Source: JAJPJE01 sp963848375 (GTDB lineage Bacteria; Acidobacteriota; Terriglobia; Terriglobales; Acidobacteriaceae). From it: a DNA stretch of 64,000 nt. Shown one piece after another: positions 47,929 to 59,244 of this stretch. Positions within the stretch are counted from its first letter, which is position 1. Each line of letters starts with the position of its first letter. The notes beneath the pieces were generated by a model, which did not search any database, was not told where the DNA came from, and worked only from the letters and a program-made list of their open reading frames with translations. The position numbers were made by a program, and so were the translations under genes. The stretch spans positions 62,001 to 126,000 of the forward strand of contig CAWKDK010000020.1 of NCBI GenBank assembly GCA_963848375.1. The letters are read 5' to 3'.

Positions 47929-48657
47929 TCAAAAATGCACCAGGCGGATGAACAGCCCGGCAAGAGTCCCGCCGGTCAGCGGACCGAGCACGGGGATCGC
48001 CGCGTATCTCCAGTCGGAATCACCCTTCCCTGCAATTGGCAGAAAGGTATGGGCGATTCGCGGCCCCAAATCCCGCGCAGGATTGATGGCATAACCAGTC
48101 GTCCCGCCCAGTGAAAGACCAATACCCCAAACCAGGCTCGAAACCAGGTATGGTCCCAGACCCGCCGCCGGGCCCGCTTCCGCCACCGCTCTCGAAAAGA
48201 TTGCGCCCACAACCAGCACCAGCGCAAATGTGCCGATGATCTCGCTGAGCAGATTCGCACCCACGCTGCGAATTGCCGGCGCGGTACAGAAACACGCTCG
48301 TTTCAGATCTACGTCCGCCGTTTCCTTCCAATGCGGAAAGAAGTGCAGCCACACTAGCGTGGCGCCGACCAACGCGCCCGCTAACTCCGCGACGAAATAA
48401 CTCGGAAACTTACTGTAATTCCCTGAGGTCACCGCCATCCCCACCGTGACCGCCGGATTCAAATATGCATCCGTGCTGCCGCACGCGATCGCGGTAAACA
48501 CTCCGGCCATCACCGCGAACGCCCAGCCGCTAGTGACGACGATCCAGCCAGATCCTTCTGCCTTGGACTTCTTCAGGAGAACATTTGCTACCACGCCATT
48601 GCCCAGAAGAATCAGAACCAGCGTGCCCATGAACTCACCAAAAATTGGTGATCGCAT
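47929..48657 (-). CDS. glpF: Aquaporin / glycerol facilitator (MIP family)
   Basis: A 242-residue channel protein with six hydrophobic segments. The two pore NPA motifs are YLNPAVTVGMA near residue 66 and AINPARDLGPRI near residue 195; the Asp after the second NPAR is typical of glycerol-conducting members. A GGGAGG ribosome site precedes the ATG. It lies 44 bp downstream of glpK on the same strand, so glycerol uptake and phosphorylation are paired. Confidence 0.95.
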   Translation of the reverse strand: MRSPIFGEFMGTLVLILLGNGVVANVLLKKSKAEGSGWIVVTSGWAFAVMAGVFTAIACGSTDAYLNPAVTVGMAVTSGNYSKFPSYFVAELAGALVGATLVWLHFFPHWKETADVDLKRACFCTAPAIRSVGANLLSEIIGTFALVLVVGAIFSRAVAEAGPAAGLGPYLVSSLVWGIGLSLGGTTGYAINPARDLGPRIAHTFLPIAGKGDSDWRYAAIPVLGPLTGGTLAGLFIRLVHF

Positions 48658-48700
48658 ACCAGCCTCCCGAAGCCCTTCTTATTTGTCACGCCCACACAGA

Positions 48701-50201
48701 TCAATCGACCCAATCAAATGACCGCTCCACGGCCTTCTTCCAAAGCCGGTACTTCTCTTCGCGTTCACTTTGCCCCATCTGCGCATGCCATGTGCGGTCA
48801 ACCGCCCACTGGGCACTCAACTCCTTAGTATTACTGAAGAATCCGGTCGCAAGTCCCGCGGCGTACGCAGCTCCAAGAGCGGTCGTCTCTTTCACTCGCG
48901 GCCGCACCACATCGCGAGCCAGGATATCCGCCTGGAACTGCATCAGCAGGTCGTTCTCCACCATTCCGCCATCGGTGCGCAAAACGCTAATCGGGATTCC
49001 CGAATCACGCTCCATTGCCTCCACCACCTCACGCGTCTGGAATGCCGTCGCCTCCAGAATCGCGCGCGCCAGATGGGCTTTATTCGCATACCGCGTCAGT
49101 CCGGTGATGACGCCACGCGCACTCGTCTTCCAATGCGGCGCGAAAAGGCCAGAGAAAGCAGGAACGATGTACACGCCGCCGTTATCTTCGACCGTCCGCG
49201 CCAGCGACTCAATTTCCGCGCTCGTTCGGATAATTCCAAAGTTGTCGCGCATCCATTGAACGAGCGCACCCGTAATAGCAACGCTGCCTTCGAGTGCATA
49301 AACAGCGTCTGAATTGCCGAATCTGTAGCCGACAGTCGTAATCAGCCCATAGCGCGATTGGACAGGTTTGGTGCCGGTATTCATCAGCAGAAAACAGCCG
49401 GTGCCATACGTGTTCTTGGCTTCGCCCGCCTGGAAACATGTCTGACCAACCAGAGCCGCCTGCTGATCGCCTAAAATGCCTCCGATCGCAACGCCCGCAA
49501 TCGCGTCCAGTCTGGCCGCCCCGTAAATCTCGCTACTCGAGCGAATCTCCGGCAACATTGACGCGCGGAACATCGAAGACGTCCAGCAATTCCTGATCCC
49601 ACGCAAGCGAGTGCAAGTTCATCAACTGAGTGCGGCTGGCGTTGGTCACATCTGTTATATGAATGCCACCCGCGACACCGCCCGTGAGGTGCCACACCAG
49701 GAACGAATCGACAGTCCCGAAGAGCAGATCACCGCCTGCTGCCCGCTCGCGAGCGCCCGCGACATTGTCGAGAATCCACCGGAGCTTCAGCGCGCTGAAA
49801 TAGGTCGCCAGCGGAAGCCCGGTCTTGGCGCGAAAGCGGTCGGCGCCGCCCTTCGCGGCGAGTTCTTCTACGCATTCAGCAACGCGTGTGTCTTGCCAAA
49901 CCAATGCGTTACTGACCGGCTGCCCAGTTTTTCGATCCCAAACAATCGTCGTCTCGCGCTGATTCGTGATTCCAATCCCAGCAAGATCGCGCGGCTGCAG
50001 ACCCGCCTGCTGCATCGCTTCGCCGATCACCTGTTGTGTGCGAAACCATATCTCCTGCGGATCGTGCTCAACCCACCCTGGACGTGGATAAATCTGCTCG
50101 TGCTCTTTTTGAACCTGGGCAACAATCCTCGCACCCCGATCGAAGATGATGAACCGAGTGCTCGTAGTTCCCTGGTCGATTGCGCCGACGAAATCTGCCA
50201 T
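48701..50201 (-). CDS. glpK: Glycerol kinase (interrupted by one extra base)
   Basis: Converts glycerol to glycerol 3-phosphate. The first frame (start 50201) has FVGAIDQGTTSTRFIIFD and continues to LLDVFDVPR, then stops. The second frame carries MLPEIRSSSEIYG, GDQQAALVGQTCFQAGEAKNTYGTG, FSGLFAPHW and the C-terminal ALGAAYAAGLATGFF. Removing the extra base at 49561 restores VPRAMLPEIRS and a 499-residue protein, the normal size. Both halves are otherwise well preserved, so a sequence error is likelier than decay. It is followed by glpF. Confidence 0.9.
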
Positions 50202-50248
50202 AGTGATTCACAACTCTCGCTGAAGCGGGCGATCAGCATCATACGGCA

Positions 50249-51142
50249 TCACTTGGGGATCAAGCTCTTAGACTTTAAGAAGTCCGCAGCCACCGCTGCC
50301 GCATCCCGATGTTCGCCATCCACGGCATAATTCATCTTCTGCATCTCTTCCTGGTTGATTTTTCCAGCAAGCTCTTCCAGCGCCGTCTTTACCATCGGAT
50401 ATTGCTGGATCGTCTGTGCACGAACAATGGGCACCGCATCGTAAGGCGGAAAGTAGTGGCGGTCATCTTCAAGGACTACTAAGTCGAGCGCCTGGATCAG
50501 ACCATCTGTACTGCTGCCCACAATCAGATCGACTTGATGATTCTTGATCGCGCGATACAGCAGCCCCAGATCCATCGCCAACGGCGGCTGCGCGAAATGA
50601 AGGTTGTAAGTACGCGCCAGGCCAGGATACCCGTCCGGCCGCTCCATGAATTCGTACCCGAAGGCGGCCCTCCATTGCGACGAATACTTCGCCGCTTCCG
50701 ACAGTGTGTGGATCTTCAGCCTGCGCGCATCTTCGCCACGAATAATCACCGCGAACGTATTGTTGAAACCGAGTGACGGCATAACGACAAACTGGAATTG
50801 TTTCGCATATCCACTCTTCACCCGCTGGAAAACCTCGGCTTCGTCGCCGCTGGGCTTTTCCTTAAGGACGGCGGTCAATGCCGTTCCCGTGTATTCGGGA
50901 TAAAGATCGGCGCGTCCCGCCAGCATCGCCTGCTGGCAAACAAACGTTCCCGCAAGATAGAAGCGCCTCTCCACCGGAATCCGCGCCCGGTATTCGATGT
51001 ACTGCGCCATAATCTCGCCAAGCACCGCCTGCTCGGTAAAGTTCTTGGACGCCACCACAATTCCGCTGTGATGGTCGGGAATGCAGCCGGCGCACACCAT
51101 CAGCACGCAGCAAATAGCCGATAGCGCAGTCTTGAAGTTCAT
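50249..51142 (-). CDS. Osmoprotectant ABC transporter substrate-binding lipoprotein
   Basis: A 297-residue protein with its own lipoprotein signal (MNFKTALSAICCVLMVCAGC, Cys20). The domain follows the OpuAC/ProX-like glycine betaine/choline family: VVASKNFTEQAVLGEIMAQYIE, GRADLYPEYTGTALTAVL, and a C-terminal DLIVGSSTDGLIQALDLVVLEDD. The start at 51142 overlaps the stop of the permease gene by ATGA. The open frame continues upstream without a stop because of a single extra base in the permease, so the apparent 506-residue fusion is not believed. Confidence 0.85.
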   Translation of the reverse strand: MNFKTALSAICCVLMVCAGCIPDHHSGIVVASKNFTEQAVLGEIMAQYIEYRARIPVERRFYLAGTFVCQQAMLAGRADLYPEYTGTALTAVLKEKPSGDEAEVFQRVKSGYAKQFQFVVMPSLGFNNTFAVIIRGEDARRLKIHTLSEAAKYSSQWRAAFGYEFMERPDGYPGLARTYNLHFAQPPLAMDLGLLYRAIKNHQVDLIVGSSTDGLIQALDLVVLEDDRHYFPPYDAVPIVRAQTIQQYPMVKTALEELAGKINQEEMQKMNYAVDGEHRDAAAVAADFLKSKSLIPK

Positions 51143-51769
51143 GCGTGAGGAGGAGTCAATCGACCCTGTATCCATCCGAGAATCAGATCGCTGCCTAGAG
51201 CCAGCACTGCGGCAGGAAGTGCGCCCTGCGAGTATCAGTTGGTTATTCACCATCGCCAGCCCACGAAAAATGAACTCACCCAGTCCTCCCGCTCCAATCG
51301 CGGCTGCTATGGTTGCAACTCCAACGGAGATCACCGTCGCGGTTCGAACCCCTGCCATGATTATTCCCGCCGCCAGCGGCAGCTCCACCTGAAACAACAA
51401 TTGCCGACGAGTCAGTCCCATTCCCTCGGCAGCCTCGCGCACCGCTGGATCGACTCCCGTGATTCCCTGGAACGTGTTTCGCACGATCGGCAGCAGCGCG
51501 TAAAGCGCGAGCGTAACAATTGCGATCCGGTAGGCGCGTTCGCCCAGCCATGGAGCAGGCAGCAAGAATCCAAATAGCGCCAGGCTCGGAATGGTCTGGA
51601 TAATATTCGCGCTGCCCAGGATTCCCGGCCGCAGCCTCCGATGCCGCGTCATCAGTATGCCCAACGGTATCCCGATGACGATCGCCAGCAGCATGGCGAT
51701 TCCGACCATCCACATGTGCAGGAGGGCCGAGTTCGCAATCTCTGATGGATGAGCAAGTATGTAGCTCAT
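51139..51769 (-). CDS. Osmoprotectant ABC transporter permease (frameshift near the 3' end)
   Basis: An inner-membrane permease of the OpuCB type. It shows the permease signature PAVREAAEGMGLTRRQLLFQVELP near residue 105 and five to six hydrophobic segments; GVATIAAAIGAGGLGEFIFRGL is the conserved end. After NNQLILAG one extra base (CCC at 51224-51226 on the plus strand) throws the frame; without it the protein ends ALPAAVLALGSDLILG...TPPHA, 209 residues, with TGA overlapping the next start. It overlaps the ATPase gene by ATGA at 51766-51769. Confidence 0.85.
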
Positions 51770-52572
51770 TGCTTCTTCTCCCCCGTTTCGCGCTCACGAT
51801 CGAACAGCCCGAACGCCTCGAGGTACGCTCGAACCTTCGGATCGTGGCTGCTCTTGAATTGCTCCGGCGTATACGTTCCAAGCAACTTCCCGGCTTCCAT
51901 CAGTCCAATGCGAGTTCCCAGCAGTAGCGCTTCGCGGACATCGTGCGTGACGAGAATGATGGTCTTGTGCAACTGCTCGCGCATGCGCAGGAAATGCTGC
52001 TGCAGTTCGCTTCGACTGAGCGGATCAAGAGCGCCGAACGGCTCATCCATCAAGAGTATCGGCGGATCCGCAGCCAGCGCCCGCGCAACTCCCACTCGCT
52101 GCCTCTGTCCACCCGAGAGCTGATATGGATAACGATCCGCGAATTGCGCCGGATCGAGATCCACCATGCGCAGCATTTCTTCCGTCCGCTCGCGTATCTC
52201 CGCCTTGCTCTTTTTTTCGATCTTCAACAGCAGGCCAACGTTCTTGGCAACCGTATAGTGAGGAAACAATCCAGCTTCCTGGATCACGTACCCGATCCCT
52301 CGCCGCAGTTGAATCAGATCCCACTCGGCAGTCGACTTCCCTTCCACCCGAACTTCGCCCCCACTCTGCTGGATCAATCGATTGATCAGCTTGAGCGAAG
52401 TCGTCTTGCCCGAACCGCTTCGTCCCAGCAGTACCAGGGTCTCGCCTCGCTCGACCATCAGGTTCATGTCTCGCAACACTGCTTCGCCATTCGACGGGCG
52501 ATAACTGACGTCGCGAAACTCAATCACTGCGTCGGAAGAGCGATCATTGGCATTGACAGAGCGATCGGTCAT
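51766..52572 (-). CDS. Osmoprotectant ABC transporter ATP-binding protein
   Basis: A 268-residue ATPase from the ATG at 52572. Walker A is LLGRSGSGKTTSLKLINRL near residue 49, the signature is YQLSGGQRQRVGVARAL near residue 145, Walker B is PPILLMDEPFGALDPL near residue 168, and the H-loop is VTHDVREA. The family (OpuCA/ProV type) drives uptake of glycine betaine, choline or related solutes. The CBS domains of many OpuCA proteins are missing here. The frame is open further upstream to 52716, but MTDRSVNAND gives a usual N-terminus. Confidence 0.93.
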   Translation of the reverse strand: MTDRSVNANDRSSDAVIEFRDVSYRPSNGEAVLRDMNLMVERGETLVLLGRSGSGKTTSLKLINRLIQQSGGEVRVEGKSTAEWDLIQLRRGIGYVIQEAGLFPHYTVAKNVGLLLKIEKKSKAEIRERTEEMLRMVDLDPAQFADRYPYQLSGGQRQRVGVARALAADPPILLMDEPFGALDPLSRSELQQHFLRMREQLHKTIILVTHDVREALLLGTRIGLMEAGKLLGTYTPEQFKSSHDPKVRAYLEAFGLFDRERETGEKKQ

Positions 52573-52851
52573 AAGTCGCAAGCTACTTAGAGAACGCCTC
52601 CTCACAAAGTGATGCGAAATCGCACTCCAATGTACGCGGATGTGCATCCAGATGGTATGCAAAAGGATGACTTCTCCCAGTTTTTCCGGGAAATCAGGCT
52701 GCTGGACAGGTATCATGAAAACTACAGAGAAATTGCCAGCGGCCCATCAGCTGAGCCCATTCTGCGCCGACAGGGAATCCGATCCAGATTGTCTTTGTGA
52801 TTGAAGGCGACGATCCTTCCCTATCGTGACGTATTTGGAAACATCAACACC

Positions 52852-54060
52852 ATGGTCACATTGGAACAGGTGAAAGCGGCGCGCGAACGGATTCATGATT
52901 CCGTTTTCGTATCGCCGTGCTCGCACTCGGAGACGTTCTCGCAACTTACCGGCAATACCGTCTTCCTGAAGCTCGAAAACACGCAGATGACCGGCTCGTA
53001 CAAAGAGCGCGGTGCCCTGAATAAGATTCTCACTCTCAGTCCCGAAGAACGCTCTCGCGGACTCATTGCCGCCTCGGCCGGCAATCACGCACAGGCGGTG
53101 TCCTATCACGCCACCAAGCGCCACATTTGTGCGCAGATCTGCATGCCGCTGGCGACCCCCCTGAACAAAGTGATGTCTACGCGCCGGTTCGGCGCCGAAG
53201 TGGTGCTCTATGGTGCCAACTATGACGAGGCTTGCGACGAAGCTCTGCGCCTTTGTTCGCAGCAGGGCCTAACGTTCATCCATCCCTTCGATGACGAAGC
53301 TGTCATCGCCGGACAAGGCACCGTCGCGCTCGAACTGCTCGAGCAAGTGCCGGACATAGAAGTAGTGGTCACTCCCATCGGCGGTGGCGGTTTGATCAGC
53401 GGCATGGCTTGTGCGCTGAAAGAGATCAATCCCAAAATTCGCGTCATTGGCGTCCAGACTGCGCGCCTCCCTTCCATGAAGGCTGCAGTCGATTCGAACC
53501 AGCATGTGGTCTTGCCCGTCGCCTCAACGCTAGCGGATGGCATCGCCGTACGCCGCGCAGGTGATTACACACTGCCGATCGTTCAGAAATATGTGGACGA
53601 AATCGTTACCGTGGAAGAAGAAGAAATCGCCAGCGCGATTCTCTTGCTGCTCGAGCGCGAGAAGACCCTCGCGGAAGGTGCTGGAGCGGTCGCCGTCGCA
53701 GCCCTCGCTCACGGCAAGGTTTCCGGCAAGAACAAAAAAGTCGCCGCGATCGTCTCTGGCGGCAACATCGACGTGCAGATTCTTTCGCGCATCATCGAAC
53801 GCGGTTTGGCGAAAGACGGCCGTCGCATACGCCTTCGCATTCATCTTCCTGACTATCCCGGCGCCCTGCATCGCCTCACCGGCGTGTTGGCAGAGCATCG
53901 CGCGAATATCGTCGAGACTTCCTACGACCGTACTTACTTCGGCGTGAACCTTGGCGACACGGCGATCGATCTCACCATGGAAACGCGCGGCTCTGACCAT
54001 GTGGAAGAATTGCTGGCGGCGCTCGAGGCCGAGAACTACATTTTGGAGAGAATTCAATAA
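52852..54060 (+). CDS. ilvA: Threonine ammonia-lyase (PLP-dependent)
   Basis: A 402-residue enzyme deaminating threonine to 2-oxobutanoate. The PLP lysine is in GSYKERGALNKIL near residue 47, followed by ASAGNHAQAVSYHA near residue 80, VVVTPIGGGGLISGMA near residue 178, and the late SGGNID. A C-terminal ACT domain (residues 330-402, LPDYPGALHRLTGVLAEHRA) suggests allosteric control. The start at 52852 was chosen by homology; a TTG at 52801 is in frame. The 279 bp between this and the divergent ABC gene hold no other gene. Confidence 0.92.
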   Translation: MVTLEQVKAARERIHDSVFVSPCSHSETFSQLTGNTVFLKLENTQMTGSYKERGALNKILTLSPEERSRGLIAASAGNHAQAVSYHATKRHICAQICMPLATPLNKVMSTRRFGAEVVLYGANYDEACDEALRLCSQQGLTFIHPFDDEAVIAGQGTVALELLEQVPDIEVVVTPIGGGGLISGMACALKEINPKIRVIGVQTARLPSMKAAVDSNQHVVLPVASTLADGIAVRRAGDYTLPIVQKYVDEIVTVEEEEIASAILLLLEREKTLAEGAGAVAVAALAHGKVSGKNKKVAAIVSGGNIDVQILSRIIERGLAKDGRRIRLRIHLPDYPGALHRLTGVLAEHRANIVETSYDRTYFGVNLGDTAIDLTMETRGSDHVEELLAALEAENYILERIQ

Positions 54061-54063
54061 CCT

Positions 54064-55344
54064 TTAGCTGAAGAGAGTTCCCTGGTTGCGCGCGTGCTGT
54101 CGCCTCGATTTCGGCTTCTGGTAGAGTTCCACTCGGTTACGTCCGTGCTCTTTGGCCAGATACAGAGCCTTGTCCGCCGCCACTATCACTTCCTGGACGG
54201 TCGCCTCTTCGGACGGCGGTTCGGCCACGCCGATGCTGATCGTCACCGTCGTGTCCGTTCGATTGCGGAACTTGATAATCTTTCGCTGAGGTGACCGGCG
54301 CTCCGGACGCTCTCGCTTGCTGCGCTCTGGACCACGTACCACGAAGCTGCTTTCCGCAATCACGCGGCGCAGGCGCTCAGCTTCCATGATCGCCTCTTCG
54401 GCGCGAATCCCCGGATACAGCAGAACAAACTCTTCACCGCCAAAGCGAAAGGCACGCCCGTCAGCGCCTGCATCCTTCAACTTCGCTGCTACCATCCGCA
54501 AGACCTGGTCGCCCACATCGTGTCCAAACGTATCGTTGAATTTCTTAAAATGATCGATATCAACAATCGCGACGGCGTACTGTCCCGACATTCCGGCGAT
54601 CATCTGGTTGAACGCGCGCCGGCCAGGCAATTTCGTCAGTTCATCCTGATAGGAAATTTGATAAGAGGTCTCGACCACCGCGATGGAGAGAAACAGTCCG
54701 GCGAGAATGCAATACGCAGTAGTTCTTCCCGGACTGTGGTTCACAATTGCCGCGAACACCGCCCACAGTGACCAGAACAACGAAATATCTTCCGGCGCTT
54801 CCGTAAACCACCAGCGCGCCAGGATGGTTCCTGCGGCAATCACGAAGAGCGCGATGCTGATCTCCGGCATCCGACTGGTGAACCGGTGAGCGGCGGCGCT
54901 CTCCATCCACGTGAAAACGGATGGTCCCGGACGACACGCCACCGAAATAATCGCCGCTTGCGCCAGTATCAGGCCGCTCCACCACGCAAAGGCAGCGCGG
55001 TCGAACGTCGGATTATCGACCAGCAGCAGGAATCCAAAATTCAGCGGAATCAGCAGCGACACACAGCGAGCCAGGTCGCTTGCCGTACTTGCGCCTTTAT
55101 TGCCCCAACCCAGCAGAACTTGCTCGGCAAGCAAAACCATGATTGCGGCCAGAAGAACTCGATATAGGCGAAAGCGCAGCGCCAGAGCAACTGCAGCGGC
55201 AAGAACAAAGATGGAAAAGAAGCGAAGTGTGGAAGTCGCGACGACCGGCAACAGCCGCGTTTGCAGCAGTAAGAGTGCGACGAAAAAAACGCACCCGCTT
55301 GGTACGAACAGATGAAAAAGTACCGATGTATAACGCCGGCTCAA
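54064..55344 (-). CDS. Membrane-bound diguanylate cyclase (GGDEF)
   Basis: A 426-residue protein with about eight N-terminal membrane segments (residues 1-220) and a C-terminal GGDEF domain. YQDELTKLPGRRAFNQMI and VAIVDIDHFKKFNDTFGHDVGDQVL precede RFGGEEFVLL, the active-site motif in its GGEEF form, near residue 305. It is expected to make cyclic di-GMP at the membrane. An unusual Arg-rich insert (RSKRERPERRSPQRK) lies after the active site. The clear RxxD inhibitory site is not seen. It faces the ilvA gene tail to tail. A c-di-GMP receptor (PilZ protein) is encoded at 38462. Confidence 0.93.
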   Translation of the reverse strand: MSRRYTSVLFHLFVPSGCVFFVALLLLQTRLLPVVATSTLRFFSIFVLAAAVALALRFRLYRVLLAAIMVLLAEQVLLGWGNKGASTASDLARCVSLLIPLNFGFLLLVDNPTFDRAAFAWWSGLILAQAAIISVACRPGPSVFTWMESAAAHRFTSRMPEISIALFVIAAGTILARWWFTEAPEDISLFWSLWAVFAAIVNHSPGRTTAYCILAGLFLSIAVVETSYQISYQDELTKLPGRRAFNQMIAGMSGQYAVAIVDIDHFKKFNDTFGHDVGDQVLRMVAAKLKDAGADGRAFRFGGEEFVLLYPGIRAEEAIMEAERLRRVIAESSFVVRGPERSKRERPERRSPQRKIIKFRNRTDTTVTISIGVAEPPSEEATVQEVIVAADKALYLAKEHGRNRVELYQKPKSRRQHARNQGTLFS

Positions 55345-55508
55345 AAGCTACCTTGCTGCTCCAGGGTGGGGATTCTCCTGGCCCTTTCAACCATAGTCCC
55401 TCCACTGATTCGCCAAAAGTGCCCGTTGGGATACGACCATGCGGCAGACGTACACTGTCGCAACTGCACCAAGGAGACGCCACGTAAGGTAATAAAAAGC
55501 TTCGTTCC

Positions 55509-58500
55509 CTAAGATTCGCTCATCACCAGCGCGCCGCCGGTCTCAAACAGACTTTCAACCTGGAACTTCGATTCGGTTGCGGCCCTTATACGAACTTCGA
55601 TTTGCTTCTCTAGTGCCTCGATTCGTTTTGGATCCGTCTTCGGTTGCTGCCCCAACTTCACGAGTGCCGGCAACGCCATCCACCACAATAGTTGTTCGAA
55701 CAGCTCTTTGTTGAAGTAGCGAACGCTCTCGTAGGAATGCACGCCAATCAACCACGCGACATCAGGATCGTGCAGCCAACTGAACGGAGCTATTGCGGTC
55801 TTCGGCCTCTCTCCCGGAGCCCATGCCCGATGTGCCAGCAGCGCCCGTACGCGTGCTGCGGCACGCCAACGATCATCGCCTTCCAAGCCGAGCGACTCAA
55901 ACACCTCCGCCATCGGAACCCGCAGCCGCAGCGCATCCATTAACATCGCGCCGGAACGATCCGGATTTGCTGGATCGAGATACGCGCCCAATGCATACAT
56001 CGCAGCCCAGCTGACAATCGTTTCCCAGATCGCGGCGTTCATATCATTGTCACTCGGCAATGGCAGGACTTTATTTGCCTCGGCTACCAGGTCCTCTGGG
56101 AACGCTTCGGCCAACTTCGGAATCCGCTGTGCACCTTCCATCTGCTCGTTGAACAGCTTCAGTGCGCTCTCAACATCGCCCTTCCACTTCGGAACTGGAG
56201 TAAGCCCAGTAATCTCGCCACCGTCGGCTTCCACGAAATGGCGCGCCTGCTCCAGGAATGCACGTACTCGGTCGGTTAGCTGCGACAGCTTATCGGAGTC
56301 AGCCGCAACTTTGGAGTCGGCCGTAACAGTTATTGGCTTCTCCACCGGTTTCGCCAGCGATTCGGCTATCGACGGATCCAGCACCCAGCGCAGCGAGTCA
56401 TGCACAGGTTTCAACTGCAGTTCATGGATGGCATCGGCCAGGCTCGAAACACCTCGACCACCCAGCATGTCGCATAGCGCGCCCCACGGATGATTCAGGT
56501 CTTCCTGCAGATTGCGCCAGTCGAGAAATACGTGACACTTATAGGCGCCCAACTCCAGCCGCATACCTTTTTCTGCGAGATCGCGCGCCCGATATAAATA
56601 TTCGAGGCCGGTCACGGAATCGCGGGCGGCGACAAAGTTCGCCGCGTCCCACGAGGCGCCTAAAGCGTCTCCGATCGTCCGTTGGCGCAAATGCTTATTC
56701 CCATCCGGACGCTTTTCCGCATATGCACTCGAGATACGAATCCACCCTTGCGTATTCGAGTAGCGATTGTTGTAAACCACCACGGCACGCTGATCGCCCA
56801 ACTGATTCGAATAAGCGAACACGTCTTCGTTTACCTGGCCGGAATCGGTGAAGAAGTCATACAACAGGAAGTCGCGCACCTCAGCGAACAAGGCACGCCG
56901 GTGCAACAGAGGCGTGATTTCGCGCTCGTGCCGCGCCACCAGCCACGAATCAGGCTGCTCATCGTGATACGCGCGGCGGTACTCCATGCCATAGCGCTCG
57001 GTGAAGCCCTCGATCTGTCCGTGACCGAACATCGGCAGCCCCGGCAAGGTAGACATCAGCGTGCATACGCCGAAATACTTGTCGCCTTTGCCAAATTGAT
57101 CGACAGCCGTTCGCTCGTCAGGATTATTCATGAAATTGACGTAGCGCTTCAGGATCTCCGGATCGAACTCGATCGTGTTCTTGATCACGCTGCGATAATT
57201 CTTGTTCTCCTCGTCGCGCAGCATATTCATGAACGCGCTGTTATACACGCGATGCATGCCCAGCGTGCGCACGAAGTAACCTTCCAGCAGCCAGAACGCT
57301 TCGGCCAACAACAGCGTGCCGGGAACTTCCGCAGCTACCCGGTCGACCACTTCGCGCCAGAACTCATTGGGCATGGCGCGATCGAAATCAGGCTTTGTCA
57401 ATCCATGTTCCGCGCGTGATGGGATCGCCCCGCCCGTTCCCGGCACCGGGAACCACAGCCGCTGGTAGTGCTGCTTGGTGAGCGTCATCGCTGCATCAAA
57501 CCGGATGATCGGCGAGAGCCGCGCCACGTGGAGAATGTTCTGGATCACCGCTTCGCGCACTTCCGGCTTCAGATAATTCAGCTGCGCCGTATCGTTCCAC
57601 GGAAAGCTGGTGCCATCGTTGCCGTGGTAGACGTAGCGTGTGTCGCCCGACCAGCGATCGACGCGGCGGAACACAACCGCCGCATCCGTCCGGTCGTAGT
57701 AATGATCTTCAATCTTGATTTCAACGCGCCCATCGCTGGAAACGTCGGGTCCATCAAACCGATAGGACGGAAATGGACTATACGGTAGTTGAATGAACCA
57801 GTCGGGATGCTCGACTACCCAGCGCGAATCGATGCCCATGTGATTCGGCACCATGTCGCTGCCCATGCGAATTCCGCGCAGCATGGCGCGGTCGCGCAGG
57901 TTGAGGAACGCGCTCTCCCCACCAAGATCATTCGCCACGATGTAATCATCGAGCGAGTATGCGGAAGCTGCAGCCTCGGGATTCCCCGTCAATTGCTTGA
58001 TGCGTTGCGATGCCCGGCTACGTTCCCACAAGCCGATTAGCCACAGCGAATTGAAGCCGCGGCGTGCCATCAAATCCAGTTCTTCGTCCGGTACCTGGCT
58101 CAAGCTGTGTATGTGTCGGTTATATTTCTTCGAGAGCTGGTCGAGCCATACGTACACGCTCTTTGCCATCATCACCGTGCGTGGCATCCACTCGGTGTCG
58201 GCACTGAAGCGCTCGTACTCGGGCTCCTTTGTGTTGAAGTGCGGAACGGCGGCGGCGCTGGAATCGCCCTCTAAGCCCCCCATCGCGCCCTTCGCACCGT
58301 GCGGATGAAAGCGCATCCACGTGGCGATCTCTTCTTCTTTGAAAATATCGAGAGCGATCAGTATTCGTTCCAAGAAGTCGCCCAGCACAGCAGCCCACTT
58401 TTCGCGCATGAAGGCCAGTTGGCCTTCCAGCGAGTCGGGCGCAGCCAATGCCGGCGCGCGTAGCATTTCAATCAGGTTCTGATTCTCAGGACCGAAGCGC

Positions 58501-59094
58501 GGGCGAGTTTCGAAGTAGTCCTTCAGACCCGTTGTGATCGACTTATAAGCCGTTTTCTCCGACAGCGTCGTATCGTCGAACAACTCCCGGTACTGACGAA
58601 ACGCTGGATTCGCATTCGCCAGCCACAGCATCGTCATCTCTTCCAGCGCGATAGCCCGATGCGACAGCCCGCTGCTCGATTGTGCAAGCCACTCTTGGGC
58701 ACTCTGCTTACCGCGATAGACCTCGATCGGAGGAAACTGCTGCGTGAATGCCAGTAAAGTGTGGTATTACGGCCTCGGCCCCTAACCTGGACTCATACCA
58801 CGCGACCGCATCTTCCATCGCACGCGGATCGCGCTGCTGCCGGTAGAGCGCCATCACCGCGTGCAGCGCCTCGTCGATCAGCCCCATGGCATTTAACGCA
58901 CCGGGGCGAACCGCCAGTTCCGGATGCTTCTGCACATCGCGTAAGCGATTCATCTTCTCTGCAAATCTTCGGCTGGCAGCCGGATTTGCAAATAGAACGT
59001 TGCCGTTCCAGGAGAAGAATTCCTCTTCGAACTGATATTGATCGCGGACAACGCGCGAGACGTGAAATTCGAACTTAGGAAGGCGACTCTTCAT
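55509..59094 (-). CDS. Large GH13 alpha-amylase-like protein (frameshifted)
   Basis: Two minus-strand frames make one protein of about 1194 residues if one extra base near 58759-58764 is dropped (VIPTLLAFTQQFPPIEVYRG joins them). The GH13 set is in the middle: IRMGSDMVPNHMGID (region I), PIIRFDAAMTLTK with the nucleophile Asp (region II), TLLLAEAFWLL with the acid/base Glu (region III) and FMNNPDERTA (region IV). Long N- and C-terminal regions of unknown fold flank the barrel, and no signal peptide is seen, so it is probably cytoplasmic and acts on alpha-glucans. The start at 59094 (MKSRLPKFEFHVSR) is preferred over 59106. Confidence 0.8.
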
Positions 59095-59244
59095 TTTCGA
59101 GCGCACTCGATTCTACGTCGAACCACTGCAATGCCTTAAGAACGATAACAGAAGAACTGGTTGAAGTAAGCCCCACACTGGCAGCACTGTATTTCGCACG
59201 CGGAAAAGGGTGAGAAGCCATTCCCCGCTACCGAGTTGCTCAGG

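Noticed and set aside
50249..51769. A 506-residue fusion of ABC permease and substrate-binding protein
   Set aside because: The binding part has its own lipoprotein signal and start at 51142. The permease regains its normal C-terminus and an ATGA overlap when one extra base is removed, so the fusion is most likely a frameshift artefact.
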